DNA of 64,000 bases from Sternotherus odoratus (taxonomy: Eukaryota > Chordata > Testudines > Kinosternidae), in contig JAVMKO010000001.1 of the NCBI GenBank assembly GCA_032164245.1, positions 15,413,603 to 15,477,602 on the forward strand. Direction: 5' to 3'. Shown in pieces: positions 11,096-20,962 of the stretch. The translations under genes were made by a program, and so were the position numbers. The notes under the pieces are model-generated. The model was given only the letters and a program-made list of their open reading frames with translations. It was not told the origin of the DNA and ran no database searches. The stretch's first letter is position 1, and each line of letters opens with the position of its first letter.

Positions 11096-11745
11096 GCATG
11101 CTCTGACAGTGGCCAATGGCAGATGCTTCAAAGGGAATGAGCAGAACAGGGCAACCATTCAGCGATCTGTCCCCTGTGGTCTAGTCCCAGCATCTGGCAG
11201 ACTTAGGTACATCCAAAGCATGGGCCTGCAGCCCTGACTATCTTGGCTAATAGCCATTGAGGAACATATCCCTCCATGAACCTATCAAATTCTTTTTTTT
11301 AATCCAGTTATAGTTAGCTATTAATTTCATGCAGTGACCCTAGTTAATCTGTTATGTGAAGGGGTAAATAACACTTTTACTTTACTCATTTCATGATTTT
11401 ATAGACTTCTATCATACCCTCCCTTGCTCATCTCTTTTCCAACATGAATAGTCCCAGTCTTTTTAATCTCTCCTCCAATGGAAGCTATTCCATACCCTTA
11501 ATCGTTTCTGTTGCCTTTCTCTGTACTTTTTCCGAGTCTAATGTCTTTTAAATCTTTTGCTAGTTTCTCTTCAAATTCTTTTTTTGGCCTGCCTAATTAT
11601 ACTCTGACACTTGACAGAGTTTATGCTCCTTTCTATTTTCCTCAGTAGGATTTGACTTCCAATTTTCAAAGAATGCTTTTTTGCCTATAACCACTTCTCT
11701 CACTCTGTACTCAGCACTCAGGGGTTTCTCCGGTGAGACTTGCAA
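11095..11745 (-). mobile_element. older CR1 LINE relic with RT core deleted
   Basis: From 11095 to about 11545 the sequence is the reverse complement of a CR1 3' UTR and the end of the frame. On the plus strand it shows ACAGTGGCCAATGGCAGATG at the start, then TCTTTTTAATCTCTCCTCC and TTGCCTTTCTCTGTACTTTT. At about 11548 it jumps to TTTTGCTAGTTTCTCTTCAA, sequence that lies upstream of the RT core in CR1. The whole palm region is therefore missing. It sits directly behind the younger CR1 in the same orientation and is much more diverged. Confidence 0.6.
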
Positions 11746-12980
11746 CTGAGAAGTAGTAACTGGAAAAATATTTTGATTCTCATACTGTGGCCCGTGATAG
11801 TATTGGGGGAGTTGGATTGTTACAATCTGAATGAACCCCATTGTGCTAGATACTGTACAAACATAGAATAACATAGACCCTGCCCTGAGAAATCCTTCTA
11901 GGACCAAATCTGCTGGGTTTACTGCTGCTTTGAATTAATGGTGCAAAGCAGCTGGACAAGAGACAAGCCCAAGTGGGTGAAGCAGAAGCTATGTCAGAAT
12001 TCAAAACCAAATGAATCCTCTTTCCGTCCTTATCTCAGGTTGGGTGTATTTTTTTGTTTTTTTGTTTTGCTACTGTAAGGAAGTCTGCTGATGGCTTTAT
12101 TTTAAAGTGTACAGTACCTGCTATTTTGAATGTTGGTTTATTTTGTCAGTACTAGAGGATATAAAGTTCTCCCTTCCATCTACTTCACTGGAAGCCTGTA
12201 TAAATCTTGCTCCCTATGATAATCCTTTGAGCGAATTGTAATCTAAGAGATGTTGACTTTGGCTTTGTTAGACTTTATGAGAAGAGTCCAAATCACTGTC
12301 ATTTTAGATAGGCTTCCTTATTTCTGATGGACACAGAAGTAGCAGTCGTGCTCTGGCTGAGGGAAGAGATTAAATTATGTATAAAGCTATATAGCTGTAG
12401 GTGTGTATATATGTGCACAGTAGTTTACAGATGGAAGACACTGACCATGCTTTAAAAAGCTAATCTAAATGATCCATGATGCATGTAGAGATGTCAACAT
12501 ATAAGAGAGAGCCTTTTCCATCTGTAATTTCAAAGGTTCTATGATCAGATCTATTTTTCGAGCAAGCTTTAACAATGTTTGCCTCCTGGGTGTGTTATGT
12601 GATGGCTCTTCAATGAATGTATATATACCGCTTTGATCTTCAGCTAAAAGGCCCTATGGATGTGCTAAGCGTTATCATTAATAATCCAGTTACCACTAAT
12701 TCCATCAAGCAGAGCTAAATGAAATATATTTTTTTGTTCCTAGTTGGATTATAGTGATTTTATTTTTATTTCAAGGTCAGGCCCAAAATGTCAGCTTTTC
12801 CAATATCAAAGTCTATAGAATGTAAACCACTTCATTGTCCTTCAAACCCTCCTTAAAACTTCCCTTCCTGCGATGCCTACCAAAAACTTGACAATGATCG
12901 GGCAGCCGGTGTGCTGATACTATCATGCTGAACCACATTGTCTCATTGTTTCCTCATTTGTCTCATCTCTCTGCATCCTC
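11746..12980. other. no recognisable feature apart from an ancient repeat scrap
   Basis: Near 11830-11890 the phrase CCATTGTGCTAGATACTGTA followed by CAAACATAGAATAACA belongs to a widespread old amniote repeat, also seen near 21845. The remainder is AT-rich and unique-looking. Confidence 0.4.
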
Positions 12981-13266
12981 TTAGGCCAGATTTACACTAC
13001 AGCCCTATGTCAGTAGAACTGCATCGCTCAGGGGCGTGAAAAATCCACACTCCTGAATGACAGTTATACCAACCTTCATCCCCCCTGACAGTGCTATGTC
13101 AACGTGAGAGCTTCTCCTGTTAACTGCCTCTCGGGGAGGTGGATTAACTGTGCCAACGGGCGAGTTGGTGTAGGAGCATCTCCCGTTGGTGTAGGAGCAT
13201 CTTCACTTAAGTGCAACAGCAATGCAACTGTGCTAGTGCAGTGTTTTTAGTGTAGACATGCCCTTA
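12981..13266. mobile_element. PIF/Harbinger-like MITE with TTA target duplication
   Basis: A 280-bp element (12984-13263) begins GGCCAGATTTACACTACAGC and ends AGTGTAGACATGCCC, which are inverted versions of each other. It is flanked by TTA at 12981-12983 and 13264-13266, the usual 3-bp target duplication of PIF/Harbinger transposons. It has no coding capacity. Internally, a 22-bp unit GTTGGTGTAGGAGCATCT is repeated in tandem near 13164-13206. Confidence 0.65.
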
Positions 13267-13834
13267 AACAATAAGGTCTATGGGGTAGGGATGGTAACTT
13301 TTATTATATTTTTACAGTGCTAGCACCATGGGACCCTAGCTCATGACTGGAATGCCTCGGTGCTCTCATAATACAGATGAAGGAATTGGGGTATCTAGTG
13401 GTTTATGCTATAGTTGTTATACTTTAACCTGTGGCTCTTTGGGAATTTGCAGATCATGTCAACGGGGTCCATGAAGCAGTTTGGTGCAGTGGTGTTACAT
13501 CCATTACTCACTGAGTGGTAATGCTTCCTGATATGGCTGCACTCTGGGCACCTATTTTGTATTTTTTTTATGCTGGTGTTTTATTGGTGTCAACTAAATG
13601 GCAATCAAATAACACTACAACTAGAGGAGTACTGAATGCACAAGAGAACAGAAGTAACACAGCAGATTAGCCAAAAGAGAGGAGCACATTGCAACTAGGG
13701 GAAGATCCAGAAATAAAGCTAGTCACATTTATTCTACTCAAATTCTTACGCTGTACCCAACATCATGGCACCAAGGACCTTGGCATATTCCATTTAATGT
13801 TTTAAACAGGAGCAATTAATCCACCCCAATCACA
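13267..13834. other. no clear feature; ancient repeat scrap near 13310-13375
   Basis: CAGTGCTAGCACCATGGGAC resembles the old amniote repeat mentioned elsewhere. The rest shows nothing that I can identify. Confidence 0.35.
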
Positions 13835-14015
13835 TCAGACAGCTCTCTGGTCCAACATCCTCTGACAATGGCAAATGTCAGATTCTTAGTTGGCAAGTGC
13901 TTGATCCAAAAGTAGGCAAATAAGGAATGCCCAACCCAGCAGCAGAGTTTCTTCCTAACTCCCCTTCAGTGAAAGTCCAGAATCATGAAGGTTTGTAGCT
14001 TTACATACCATTTAG
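13835..14015 (-). mobile_element. CR1 LINE 3' UTR fragment
   Basis: The phrases GTCCAACATCCTCTGACAATGG and GAGTTTCTTCCTAACTCCCC match, in reverse, the 3' UTR of a CR1 subfamily. It is short and diverged, and the 3' tail is not well preserved. Confidence 0.55.
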
Positions 14016-14760
14016 AAAAGGTGGAAGGTTACTATTTTGAACTGCCTCTTTTGTACTAGCCTACTATTACTTTCTCTAAATCAAATGCTATACAATAATT
14101 GCTGCAAATGAATAGTGTGCCAGCAGAACAGGAGCTGGCCCATGAGAGAACCACTACAGTATGATATGAAAAAACATGAGGTCACTTAAGGTGCACCATA
14201 AATACATCCATCTCCTACCATAAGCTTTACATTATTGTAGGGGAATTATTTTCTTCCCTCTACTTTATACAAAGATAATCCAGTGATTTGGTTTTACCCT
14301 CTTTTCCCAGCATACATTTTTATCAATACCACTTGGCTTGCCCTCTTCAAGTTCCAAAGAAAAGGCTGGACCCCTTCTAGTAGCCTTCACCTCTGCAGAA
14401 CCAGAGCTATGTAAATAACCACCTGGTAAGCTTTATCAGCCAGATAGTGGTAACATCGTCTTGAAAATAATTGGTTTACAAGACAAAAATTGATATTGCT
14501 AGGCATATGCCACATGTTTTACAAGCTGAAAAATTACTGTGGAGGGTGTAGTTCTTATATAGGCAATTTCAAGTTTCTGGTATTCTATATGCATGTCTGG
14601 GTAGCAGTCATGACTTTAAAAAGTTTAGATACAAGGCCTGTTTTTTAAAAGAAACCTCTTCTAGCTTTCCCCATCTAGAAGAGTCATATTGCTCCAGTCA
14701 TTAAAAAAAAAAAAAGCCACAGTCCAGTTTTCTATATTGGAGAGTACGATAGGGTTCTCC
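14016..14760. other. no recognisable feature
   Basis: Unique-looking sequence. There is a 13-A run near 14702-14714. No exon was found. Confidence 0.4.
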
Positions 14761-14764
14761 ACTC

Positions 14765-15424
14765 ACTTACGGGATGACACCCCCTTCTTGTTGTTCTGGG
14801 GAATAACTCACAAGGTCAACCCCTCTCCCCATGGTTACCTGCTGTCTCTCTGCCTTTTCTCTGAGTCCACATCTCCTGTCTCACTGCAAAAGCAGCTTCT
14901 CCCTCTTTGTGACTTGGCCCTGTGGCCAAGTCACCAAATGGTTTCCCCTTCTGGAGCTGGAAAGTCCCTTCCTAGAAACAGACACAGGCTGTTTCCCCAT
15001 TCATTGCCTCATAGTGCCCCTCAGTGGCTGGCCAGGGAACCTGGGCCTACTCTCTATTCTGGGTTCTGGCTCAGGGACCCTCTGGCCAGCAGTCAAGGAT
15101 TGTTCCCTCTTAGACCATACTGTTTTTCCCTGAGCCCTTTCTTACCTTCCTAACTTCCCCCTGCTCTGGTTTTGCCAGCCAAAATGTATCTCCCTTCTCC
15201 CAGAGAATGACTACAGACTTTCCCAGCAACCCCCTTCTGCTACCAATTTCCTGCTTTTATAAGTCCCAACCTAGGTCATTCCTCCTCAGCTGGACTTCCT
15301 CATTCAGTCAGGGGATTAGTTAGCCACCTGATTCCTCTCAGCTGAAGCCAGTTGGGTTAATTAGCACCCTTCTTTGTCTTCATTAACCCTTTCAGGGGAA
15401 GCATGAGGTGAATACCCCTTCACA
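14765..15424 (-). mobile_element. probable solo LTR fragment
   Basis: Read on the minus strand, it starts TGTGAAGGGGTATTCACC at 15424 and has a TATA-like box GGGACTTATAAAAGC near 15255-15265. It then continues into a pyrimidine-biased (plus strand) region without long frames. TG at the start, promoter position and composition fit an LTR retrotransposon terminal repeat. The other end (expected CA) is not obvious, so the copy may be truncated near 14765. The two overlapping frames of 100-154 codons on the plus strand are probably chance, owing to low stop density. Confidence 0.5.
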
Positions 15425-15604
15425 GGGAAGAAATGGAGAGATTTGTATCCCTTATTTTGAAACCCAGATGGAAACCATATGGAGTCACCTTGTTTTGTAT
15501 CTTTCAGAAGGACTTGGTTTTGTTATTCACTCTAACTTGTGTCACTGGGAGAGATGCTTTAGTTGATTGGTGTCTAGATTTATGGGTTTTTTCCTCAAAG
15601 GGAA

Positions 15605-15613
15605 GGAAAGAAA

Positions 15614-15709
<96 letters not shown>

Positions 15710-15712
15710 AAA
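15605..15712. repeat. (AAAG)n microsatellite
   Basis: About 25 uninterrupted AAAG units. The Lys/Glu/Arg-rich frame on one strand and the Phe/Leu/Ser frame on the other are products of this repeat, not genes. Long pure arrays of this kind are usually length-variable. Confidence 0.95.
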
Positions 15713-15914
15713 TAGTTCTTGTTAAAATAAACACTTTATCATTTTGATAAAGTGAATGTTCTGATTTTGGTAGACAGACTAGTAAATTTTCATATAGATT
15801 TAGCAAGACTGCTTTGCTGCATTCTTAAAATAGTAAGTTAAAGTTGTAAGTGCACATGAAATCAAACTTTTCATTCAAAAGTGCCGTAGGTATGTTCACG
15901 GGATAATATATGTG

Positions 15915-16343
15915 CACACAACTAGAGCTGATTGGGATTTTTCCTATGAATCTTTTGGCTTTTTGTCAAATATTCCAATTCTTTGATGCTGAGACATTTC
16001 AGAGTAATGATCAGTTTCCACAAATTTCTCAACTCAATTTTTTGATGTTTCAAAACTCTCCCAAGTCCTTTCCAAGTTTTTCACAACAAAATCTTCCAGT
16101 TTTCCAGTATGAAATGACATTTCATTTAGTAATTTAAGCCAATTAAAGGGTTTTTTTTTTAAATGGTCAAAAGGAAAACAAAACACTCGAATTGACTCAA
16201 ACCATAACGGTTTTGGATTTTTCATTTGAAAATTCTTGATTTTAACTTTCTCCTCTTCCTTTCCATTGGAGATGGGGGAAATGTTCAATACCCTGAAAAT
16301 ATTTCCCAGATTGGGAAACTTTCTGCCCAGCTCTACACACAAC
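15915..16343. mobile_element. hAT MITE with perfect 8-bp target duplication
   Basis: The 413-bp element (15923-16335) begins TAGAGCTGATTGGGA and ends GCCCAGCTCTA, a terminal inverted repeat around TAGAGCTG. The flanks are CACACAAC at 15915-15922 and again at 16336-16343, identical in all 8 bases. That length is diagnostic of hAT-superfamily insertion. The interior is AT-rich with many TTTTC/GAAAA words and no transposase. Overlapping small frames in it are not genes. Confidence 0.8.
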
Positions 16344-16658
16344 ATGTATACAGCATTGGGAAGCTTACTCCTAGTTATCCATATTATCATCCTCAAGGTG
16401 CTTGTTCATTTAAGCTACTCATGTTTGGTACTGCTCTGACCTCTTGACACAGTGTCTTGTACCTTTTGTGGGGGAGATGGATGCTCCTGTTCTTCTTGCA
16501 CACTAGTACATGAATTTTTAATGTATATGGTAACCTCATGTGTACAATACCAAGGTGGAGGGTTATGGGGTATGAAGCAGAGAAGTCCTTATCCTATATA
16601 ATAAAAGACTAGAAAAGTGTGTGTGAAGCCATCATGCGCAGTAGAGACGGCCCAGACG

Positions 16659-16677
16659 GCATGCTGGGGGTTGTAGT
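16659..16677 (-). promoter_or_regulatory. ZNF143/Staf-type binding site inside Helitron
   Basis: The minus strand reads ACTACAACCCCCAGCATGC, very close to the ZNF143 (Staf) consensus ACTACAATTCCCAGCATGC found in many CpG-island promoters. A TGCGCA (NRF1-like half-site) lies just upstream near 16635-16640, and an AACATGGCCGCC (YY1-like) element follows at about 16689. The identical 19 bases occur in the second Helitron. Confidence 0.6.
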
Positions 16678-16690
16678 TCGGCAGCACAAC

Positions 16691-16804
16691 ATGGCCGCCC
16701 GCGTAGCCGCTGAGAGGGAAGCAGGGTCTGGATCAGGGGCCTCGGGCAGGAGGGTGTCTGGGCGCAGGAGGCGCAGGCAGGGGGCTCTGGCTGGGTGGGG
16801 CGCG
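16691..16804 (+). other. possible captured first coding exon with splice donor
   Basis: An ATG at 16691 in a reasonable initiation context (CAACATGG) opens 38 codons beginning MAARVAAEREAGSGSGASGR. They are followed at 16805 by GTAAGG, a good splice-donor match. Together with the upstream ZNF143-type and NRF1-like motifs, this has the shape of a housekeeping-gene promoter plus first exon. The peptide is low-complexity and I do not recognise the parent gene. The second Helitron keeps the ATG but not the frame, so no coding function is implied. Confidence 0.3.
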
Positions 16805-16884
16805 GTAAGGGGGCGCTGGGCCGGCGGGGCGGAGGCGCCCGGGCACGGCCCAGTCAGCTGCACCCAGCCTAGCCGGGGCCTTTG

Positions 16885-17560
16885 GAGTCGGGGAGGGGGA
16901 GAGAGCTGAGCGGAGGGGGGAGAGGGGAGGCTGAACGGGCGGGGGAGAGGGGAGGCTGAACGGGCGTGGGAGGGTGTGAGGAGGTCTGGGGAGGAGGGGA
17001 GGCTGAACGAGCGTGGGGGGCGTGGGGGGAGGGGAGGCTGAATGAGCGTGGGGGGAGGGGAGGCTGAACGAGTGAGGAGGGGTCCGTGCGGGGGGAGGGG
17101 AGGCTGAACAAGCGGGGAGGGGGCCGTGCGGGGGGGGAGGGGAGGCTGAACTAGAGGGGAGGGGACTGTGGGGGGAGGGGAGGCTGAGCGAGCGAGGGGG
17201 CCATGGGGGGAGGGGAGGGGAGGCTGAACGAGCGTGGGGGGCGTGGGGGGAGGGGAGGCTGAACGAGCGGGAGGGGCCGTGGGGGGGAGGGGAGGCTGAA
17301 TGAGCGGGGGGAGGGGAAGCTGAACGAGTGGGGAGGGGACCGTGCGGGGGGAGGGGAGGATGAATGAGCGGGGAGGGGGCCGTGCGGGGGGAGGGGAGGC
17401 TGAACAAGCGGGGAGGGGGCCATGCGGGGGGGAGGGGAGGCTGAACTAGAGGGGAGGGGACCGTAGGGGGAGGGGAGGCTGAGCGAGCGAGGGGGCCGTG
17501 GGGGGGAGGGGAGGGGAGGCTGAGCGAGCGGGGGGGCCCTTGGAGTGTGGGGGCTGAGTA
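16885..17560. repeat. G-rich minisatellite inside Helitron
   Basis: Imperfect units built on GGGGAGGGGAGGCTGAACGA with variable GCGTGGGGGG or GTGCGGGGGG spacers repeat many times over about 680 bp. The many closely spaced G runs could form G-quadruplexes. The 224-codon Pro/Ser-rich minus-strand frame here arises from the repeat and should not be called a gene. Confidence 0.85.
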
Positions 17561-17636
17561 GGGGGGGGCTTGGAGTTGGGGGGCTGAGGAGGGGGGGGCA
17601 TTACTGTTGGCCCATGTCCACAGGCTTTTACACTAG

Positions 17637-17864
17637 TCTTGTTATATTCAATAAAAACGTTGCCAGCTTGGAGAACAGGAAAAAAATGTTAATAAGGTAT
17701 GTGGTAACATAAATATGCATGATGCTAGATGGCAGAAAGGGAGTGCCAGAGAATAGCTCCTTGCTCTAAAAGACTAACAATCAAAAGGCCCTGTCATGCA
17801 TGGTGCTGAGCCTTCTCAACTCCAATTGACATCATTAAGACTCAACACTTCACAATAGTTGCAT
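17637..17864. other. no clear feature; ancient repeat scrap
   Basis: GGTGCTGAGCCTTCTCAACTC followed by CAATTGACATCATT resembles an old amniote repeat. No gene is seen. Confidence 0.35.
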
Positions 17865-18222
17865 AGATTAAGGTCAGAAGGGACAGCTATGATCTAGTCT
17901 GACCTCCTACATAACACAGGCCAAAGAACCTCATCCAGTAATTTCTGCATCCAAACAATAACTTTGGTTCCAGATACAGCCTATTCTTAGAAAGACATCC
18001 GCTTTGATTTAAAGATTCCCAGTGACAGAGCATCCACTGTATCCAGAGGAAACACTGCTCCAGTGGTTAATTACTCTCAATGTTAAACCTTTGTACCTTA
18101 TTATTAGTTTGAATTCATCTACCTTTAACTTCCAACCATTGGATCTTATTAGCCTTTTTCTGCTAAATTAAAGACTGTCTACTCTAAGAAATCTTTCCAA
18201 ATAGGACCATGTAGTGTTGGAT
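17865..18222 (-). mobile_element. CR1 LINE 3' region
   Basis: On the plus strand, AAGGTCAGAAGGGACAGCTA followed by GATCTAGTCTGACCTCC is the reverse complement of a CR1 3' end. The frame's last part, including the TCCAACCATTGGATCTTATT region, extends to about 18220. The copy appears to be cut at 18222 by, or just next to, the hAT insertion that follows. Confidence 0.7.
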
Positions 18223-18547
18223 CTCTAGGCCACGGGTTGGCAACCTTTCAGAAGTGGTGTGCCGAGTCTTCATTTATTCACTCTAATTTAAGGTTTTGCG
18301 TGCCAGTAATATATTAAAGTTTTTAGAATGTCTCTTTCTATAAGTCTTTAATATATAAATAAACTATTGTTGTCTGTAAAGTAAATAAGGTTTTAAAAAT
18401 GTTTAAGAATTTGATTTAAAATTAAATTACAATGTAGAGCCCTCCCAGACCAGTGGCCAGGACCCAGGTAGTGTGAGTGCCACTGAAAATCAGCTCGCAT
18501 GCCGCCTTCACCACCTGTGCCATAGGTTGCCTACCCCTGCTCTAGAT
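18223..18547. mobile_element. hAT MITE (CAGGGGTTGGCAAC family)
   Basis: The 309-bp element (18231-18539) has inverted ends CACGGGTTGGCAACCT and AGGTTGCCTACCCCTG. The flanks CTCTAGGC (18223-18230) and CTCTAGAT (18540-18547) share CTCTAG, close to the TCTAGA-centred 8-bp duplication preferred by Charlie-type hATs. The interior contains GTGCCAGTAATATATTAAAG and GTGGCCAGGACCCAGG. I recognise the family as common in turtles. It has no coding capacity. Confidence 0.75.
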
Positions 18548-19758
18548 AATGACATCCCTTGAAAATGAAATTCTTTAACCCTGAAACAAGTATCCTTTTG
18601 TACTCCTACTCTTGATGTGACTAAAAGTTGCCCAAAAGACAATGAGTACCTAGGCAGCACAATTTCTTGTAGTCAAAGCTGCTCAGCTAGTGAGTGCACT
18701 AGCCCAGAAATCCTGAAGCTCCCTTCTAACTGTGGGTTGTGACATTTAAAAGTGCCAGTGTTGTGAGTACTTTAGGAGGCCTGTGGGAGCTTTGCCTTGT
18801 TTGTTGGAACATAACTGAAAAATTTCTGAACAAGTCTGTCACTAGTAAAGTTCATCTAACTTTTAAGTCACGTCTCTCTTCAAACTCATGAAGAAACCAC
18901 AAATGTTTTCTTCAGCTGAACAGTGGTTGTCACTGATAGAACTGTTGGCATGCGATGACTGACCAGCAACCAGACAGCGATGTGCACCCACGCACGGCTG
19001 GCTTAATGAAGGGACATGAAAGAGGCATTGGCCTGGCTAGGCTGAAGGCCCAGATGTATGCCTACATTCACTGTTAAGTCTAAGAAAGGAATGGAAGAAA
19101 GTGGACCCGACTCAAGCCACAAAACCAAAGAGTGACATCATCATGTTTTCAGAGGAGACTTGGTCTATGGGGGAAACAAGGCTACAGCTTTATTACAAGC
19201 CCAGAGAACAATGTTACACATGAGGACATACTAGCAATGAAGCCTTTGGTCTGCACGTGAAGGACCCAGTGTTGGTACTTTGGCGGAGACCTTACTTGAT
19301 AACTTCCCTCAGATACTACCTATGTGTCTGTGCACAGCTCTTACTGGCTAGAAGAGACCCAGAAAGGGTCAAAATTCTCCTTCCTGGTAAAGTCCAAATG
19401 TCAGCATAACATTGCATACCTGCAAGTGACCAGGGAGGTGGAGGGTGGAATCCACAGGATAGTGAGTGATGGAGAGGGTTTTTTTTTGGCTGAGTAAGTG
19501 CCAAATCCTTGCAGTAGGGAGCTAAAAGCTTTGATTGAGCCAAGCCCTGGTTGCAGTGAACCTGTTTGTTCTCACACCCCATTGCTAAACTAAATAATCT
19601 TGCAGCACATACCCAGCTGTTCATGACCTACATTTTTGTTAAACCTTTCTCACTAAAACTGAAGCTGTAGGCAGTGGGTATGCTAAGGCCGCTGTTTGCT
19701 GAATCCTGTTGTCCTTTATTTTCTTTTTCCCCCTCCACCTGTTGCCTCTTGTCATATG
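18548..19758. other. no recognisable feature
   Basis: Unique-looking sequence with no transposon ends or exon that I can support. Confidence 0.35.
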
Positions 19759-19856
19759 ATTAGATTGTAAACATTCTTTATTGTGTGGATACTCTGCTTG
19801 GAACAATGGGGCCCTTACTGGAGTCCACAAGTGCTACCACAATACAATAATAAAAC
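19759..19856 (-). repeat. ancient amniote interspersed repeat fragment
   Basis: CTTGGAACAATGGGGCCCTT followed by CACAAGTGCTACCACAATAC is a degraded copy of a widespread amniote repeat. Related fragments lie near 11840, 21850 and 32150. Confidence 0.45.
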
Positions 19857-19954
19857 CAAAACTTTTCAAAAGATAAAAACAAGTCAAAGCCACAAACTAA
19901 AACAAGCTAGTAACCCTTCTGGGAGTTCAGCCACCTACAACCTGGAAGTAGGAG

Positions 19955-20962
19955 ACTATACCCTTGACAAAGGCCAATGGGAGCTGTAGGGGCGGTGCCT
20001 GCAGATGGGGCAGCACGCAGAGCCGCCTGGCCATGCCTCCATGCAGGAGCTAGAGGAGGGACATGCCGCTGCTTCTGGGAGTTGCTTGAGGTAAGTGCCA
20101 CCTGGAGCCTGCACCACCGACCCCCTCCTGCTCCCCAACACTCTGCCATAGCCCTGATCCCTCTCCTTCCCCCTGAACCCCTCAGTCCCAGCCCAGAGTA
20201 CCTTCCTGCACCCCAAAATCCTAAGCAGAACCCCATCCCCCAGAGCCTGGATCCCCAGCTGGAGCTTTCACACATACCCACACCCCAACTCCCACCCCAG
20301 CACTGATCCCTCTCCAGCCCTCCAAACCCCTCAGCCACAACCCAAAGACCCTCCTGCACACCAAATCTGTTATCCCTGGCCTCACCCCAGAGGCTCCACC
20401 TCCCTCCCTTTGAACCCTTTGGTCCCAGTCCAGAGTACCCTTCTACATCCCAATCCCCTCAATCCTAGCCCCACCCCTGAGTCGGCACCCCGAGCCAGAT
20501 CCCGCACAGACCCCTGCATCCTACCCAGCCAGGAGCACCCTCCTACACTCCAAATCCCTCAGCCCCAGCCTGGAGCACCCTTCTGCATCCCAAATCCCTC
20601 ATCCCCTACCCCACACCAGAGCCCGCACCCCCAGGCAAAGCCCTCGCCCCTCTCCAGCACCCCAAACCCCTGCCTCAGCCCAGATCCCCCTCCTGCACCC
20701 TGAACCCCTCATTTCTGGCCTCACCCCAGAACCCACACCCCCAGTCCAGAGACCATACCCCTTCCCACCCCCCAACCCCCTGAGTCAGCCCAGTGAAAAT
20801 GAGCGTGTGAGTGAGGGTGGGGAGAGTGAATGACAGAGGAAGAGGGGATGGAGTGAGTGGGGGTGGGGCCTCTGCGAATGGGCAGGGCAGGGCCTTGGAG
20901 GAGGGATGGGGCAGGGCCAGGGTGTTCAGTTCTGCGTGAGTAGAAAGTTGGCAACCTTCCAT
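19955..20962 (-). repeat. GC-rich composite repeat with degenerate C-rich tandem core
   Basis: The plus-strand left edge is CTTGACAAAGGCCAATGGG and the right edge is GTAGAAAGTTGGCAACCTT. Between about 20110 and 20760 a C-rich core repeats variations of CCCAGCCCAGAGCACCCTCC and TGCACCCCAAA. I recognise it as a repeat common in turtles but cannot place it in a superfamily. Frames of up to 150 codons on both strands result from the low stop content of the C-rich core. Confidence 0.6.

Larger units (their letters stand above)
16592..17636 (+). mobile_element. non-autonomous Helitron carrying a promoter-like module
   Basis: The 1045-bp element begins TCCTATATAATAAAAG and ends TTTTACACTAG. It sits between A (16591) and T (17637), exactly the A|TC...CTAG|T arrangement of Helitron insertions, with no target duplication. 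A short GC stem (GCCC...GGC around 17610-17625) lies a few bases before CTAG, as expected for the 3' hairpin. From memory, the 5' end resembles bat HeliBat elements. The 5' part (16625-16810) is a GC-rich promoter-like segment. The rest (about 16885-17560) is a G-rich tandem array. No Rep/helicase frame is present. A related copy lies inverted at 59536-60182. Confidence 0.75.

Noticed and set aside
14689..15153. 154-codon frame as a gene
   Set aside because: It overlaps a probable LTR on the other strand, has low stop density from C-rich DNA and no domain.
15433..15806. Lys/Glu-rich and Phe/Leu-rich frames around 15.6 kb
   Set aside because: They are translations of the AAAG microsatellite on either strand.
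16733..17407. 224-codon Pro/Ser-rich minus-strand frame as a gene
   Set aside because: It lies within the G-rich tandem array; the composition and repetition follow the DNA repeat, with no domain.
20410..20703. Pro-rich frames in the C-rich region
   Set aside because: They come from the degenerate C-rich tandem core of a repeat.
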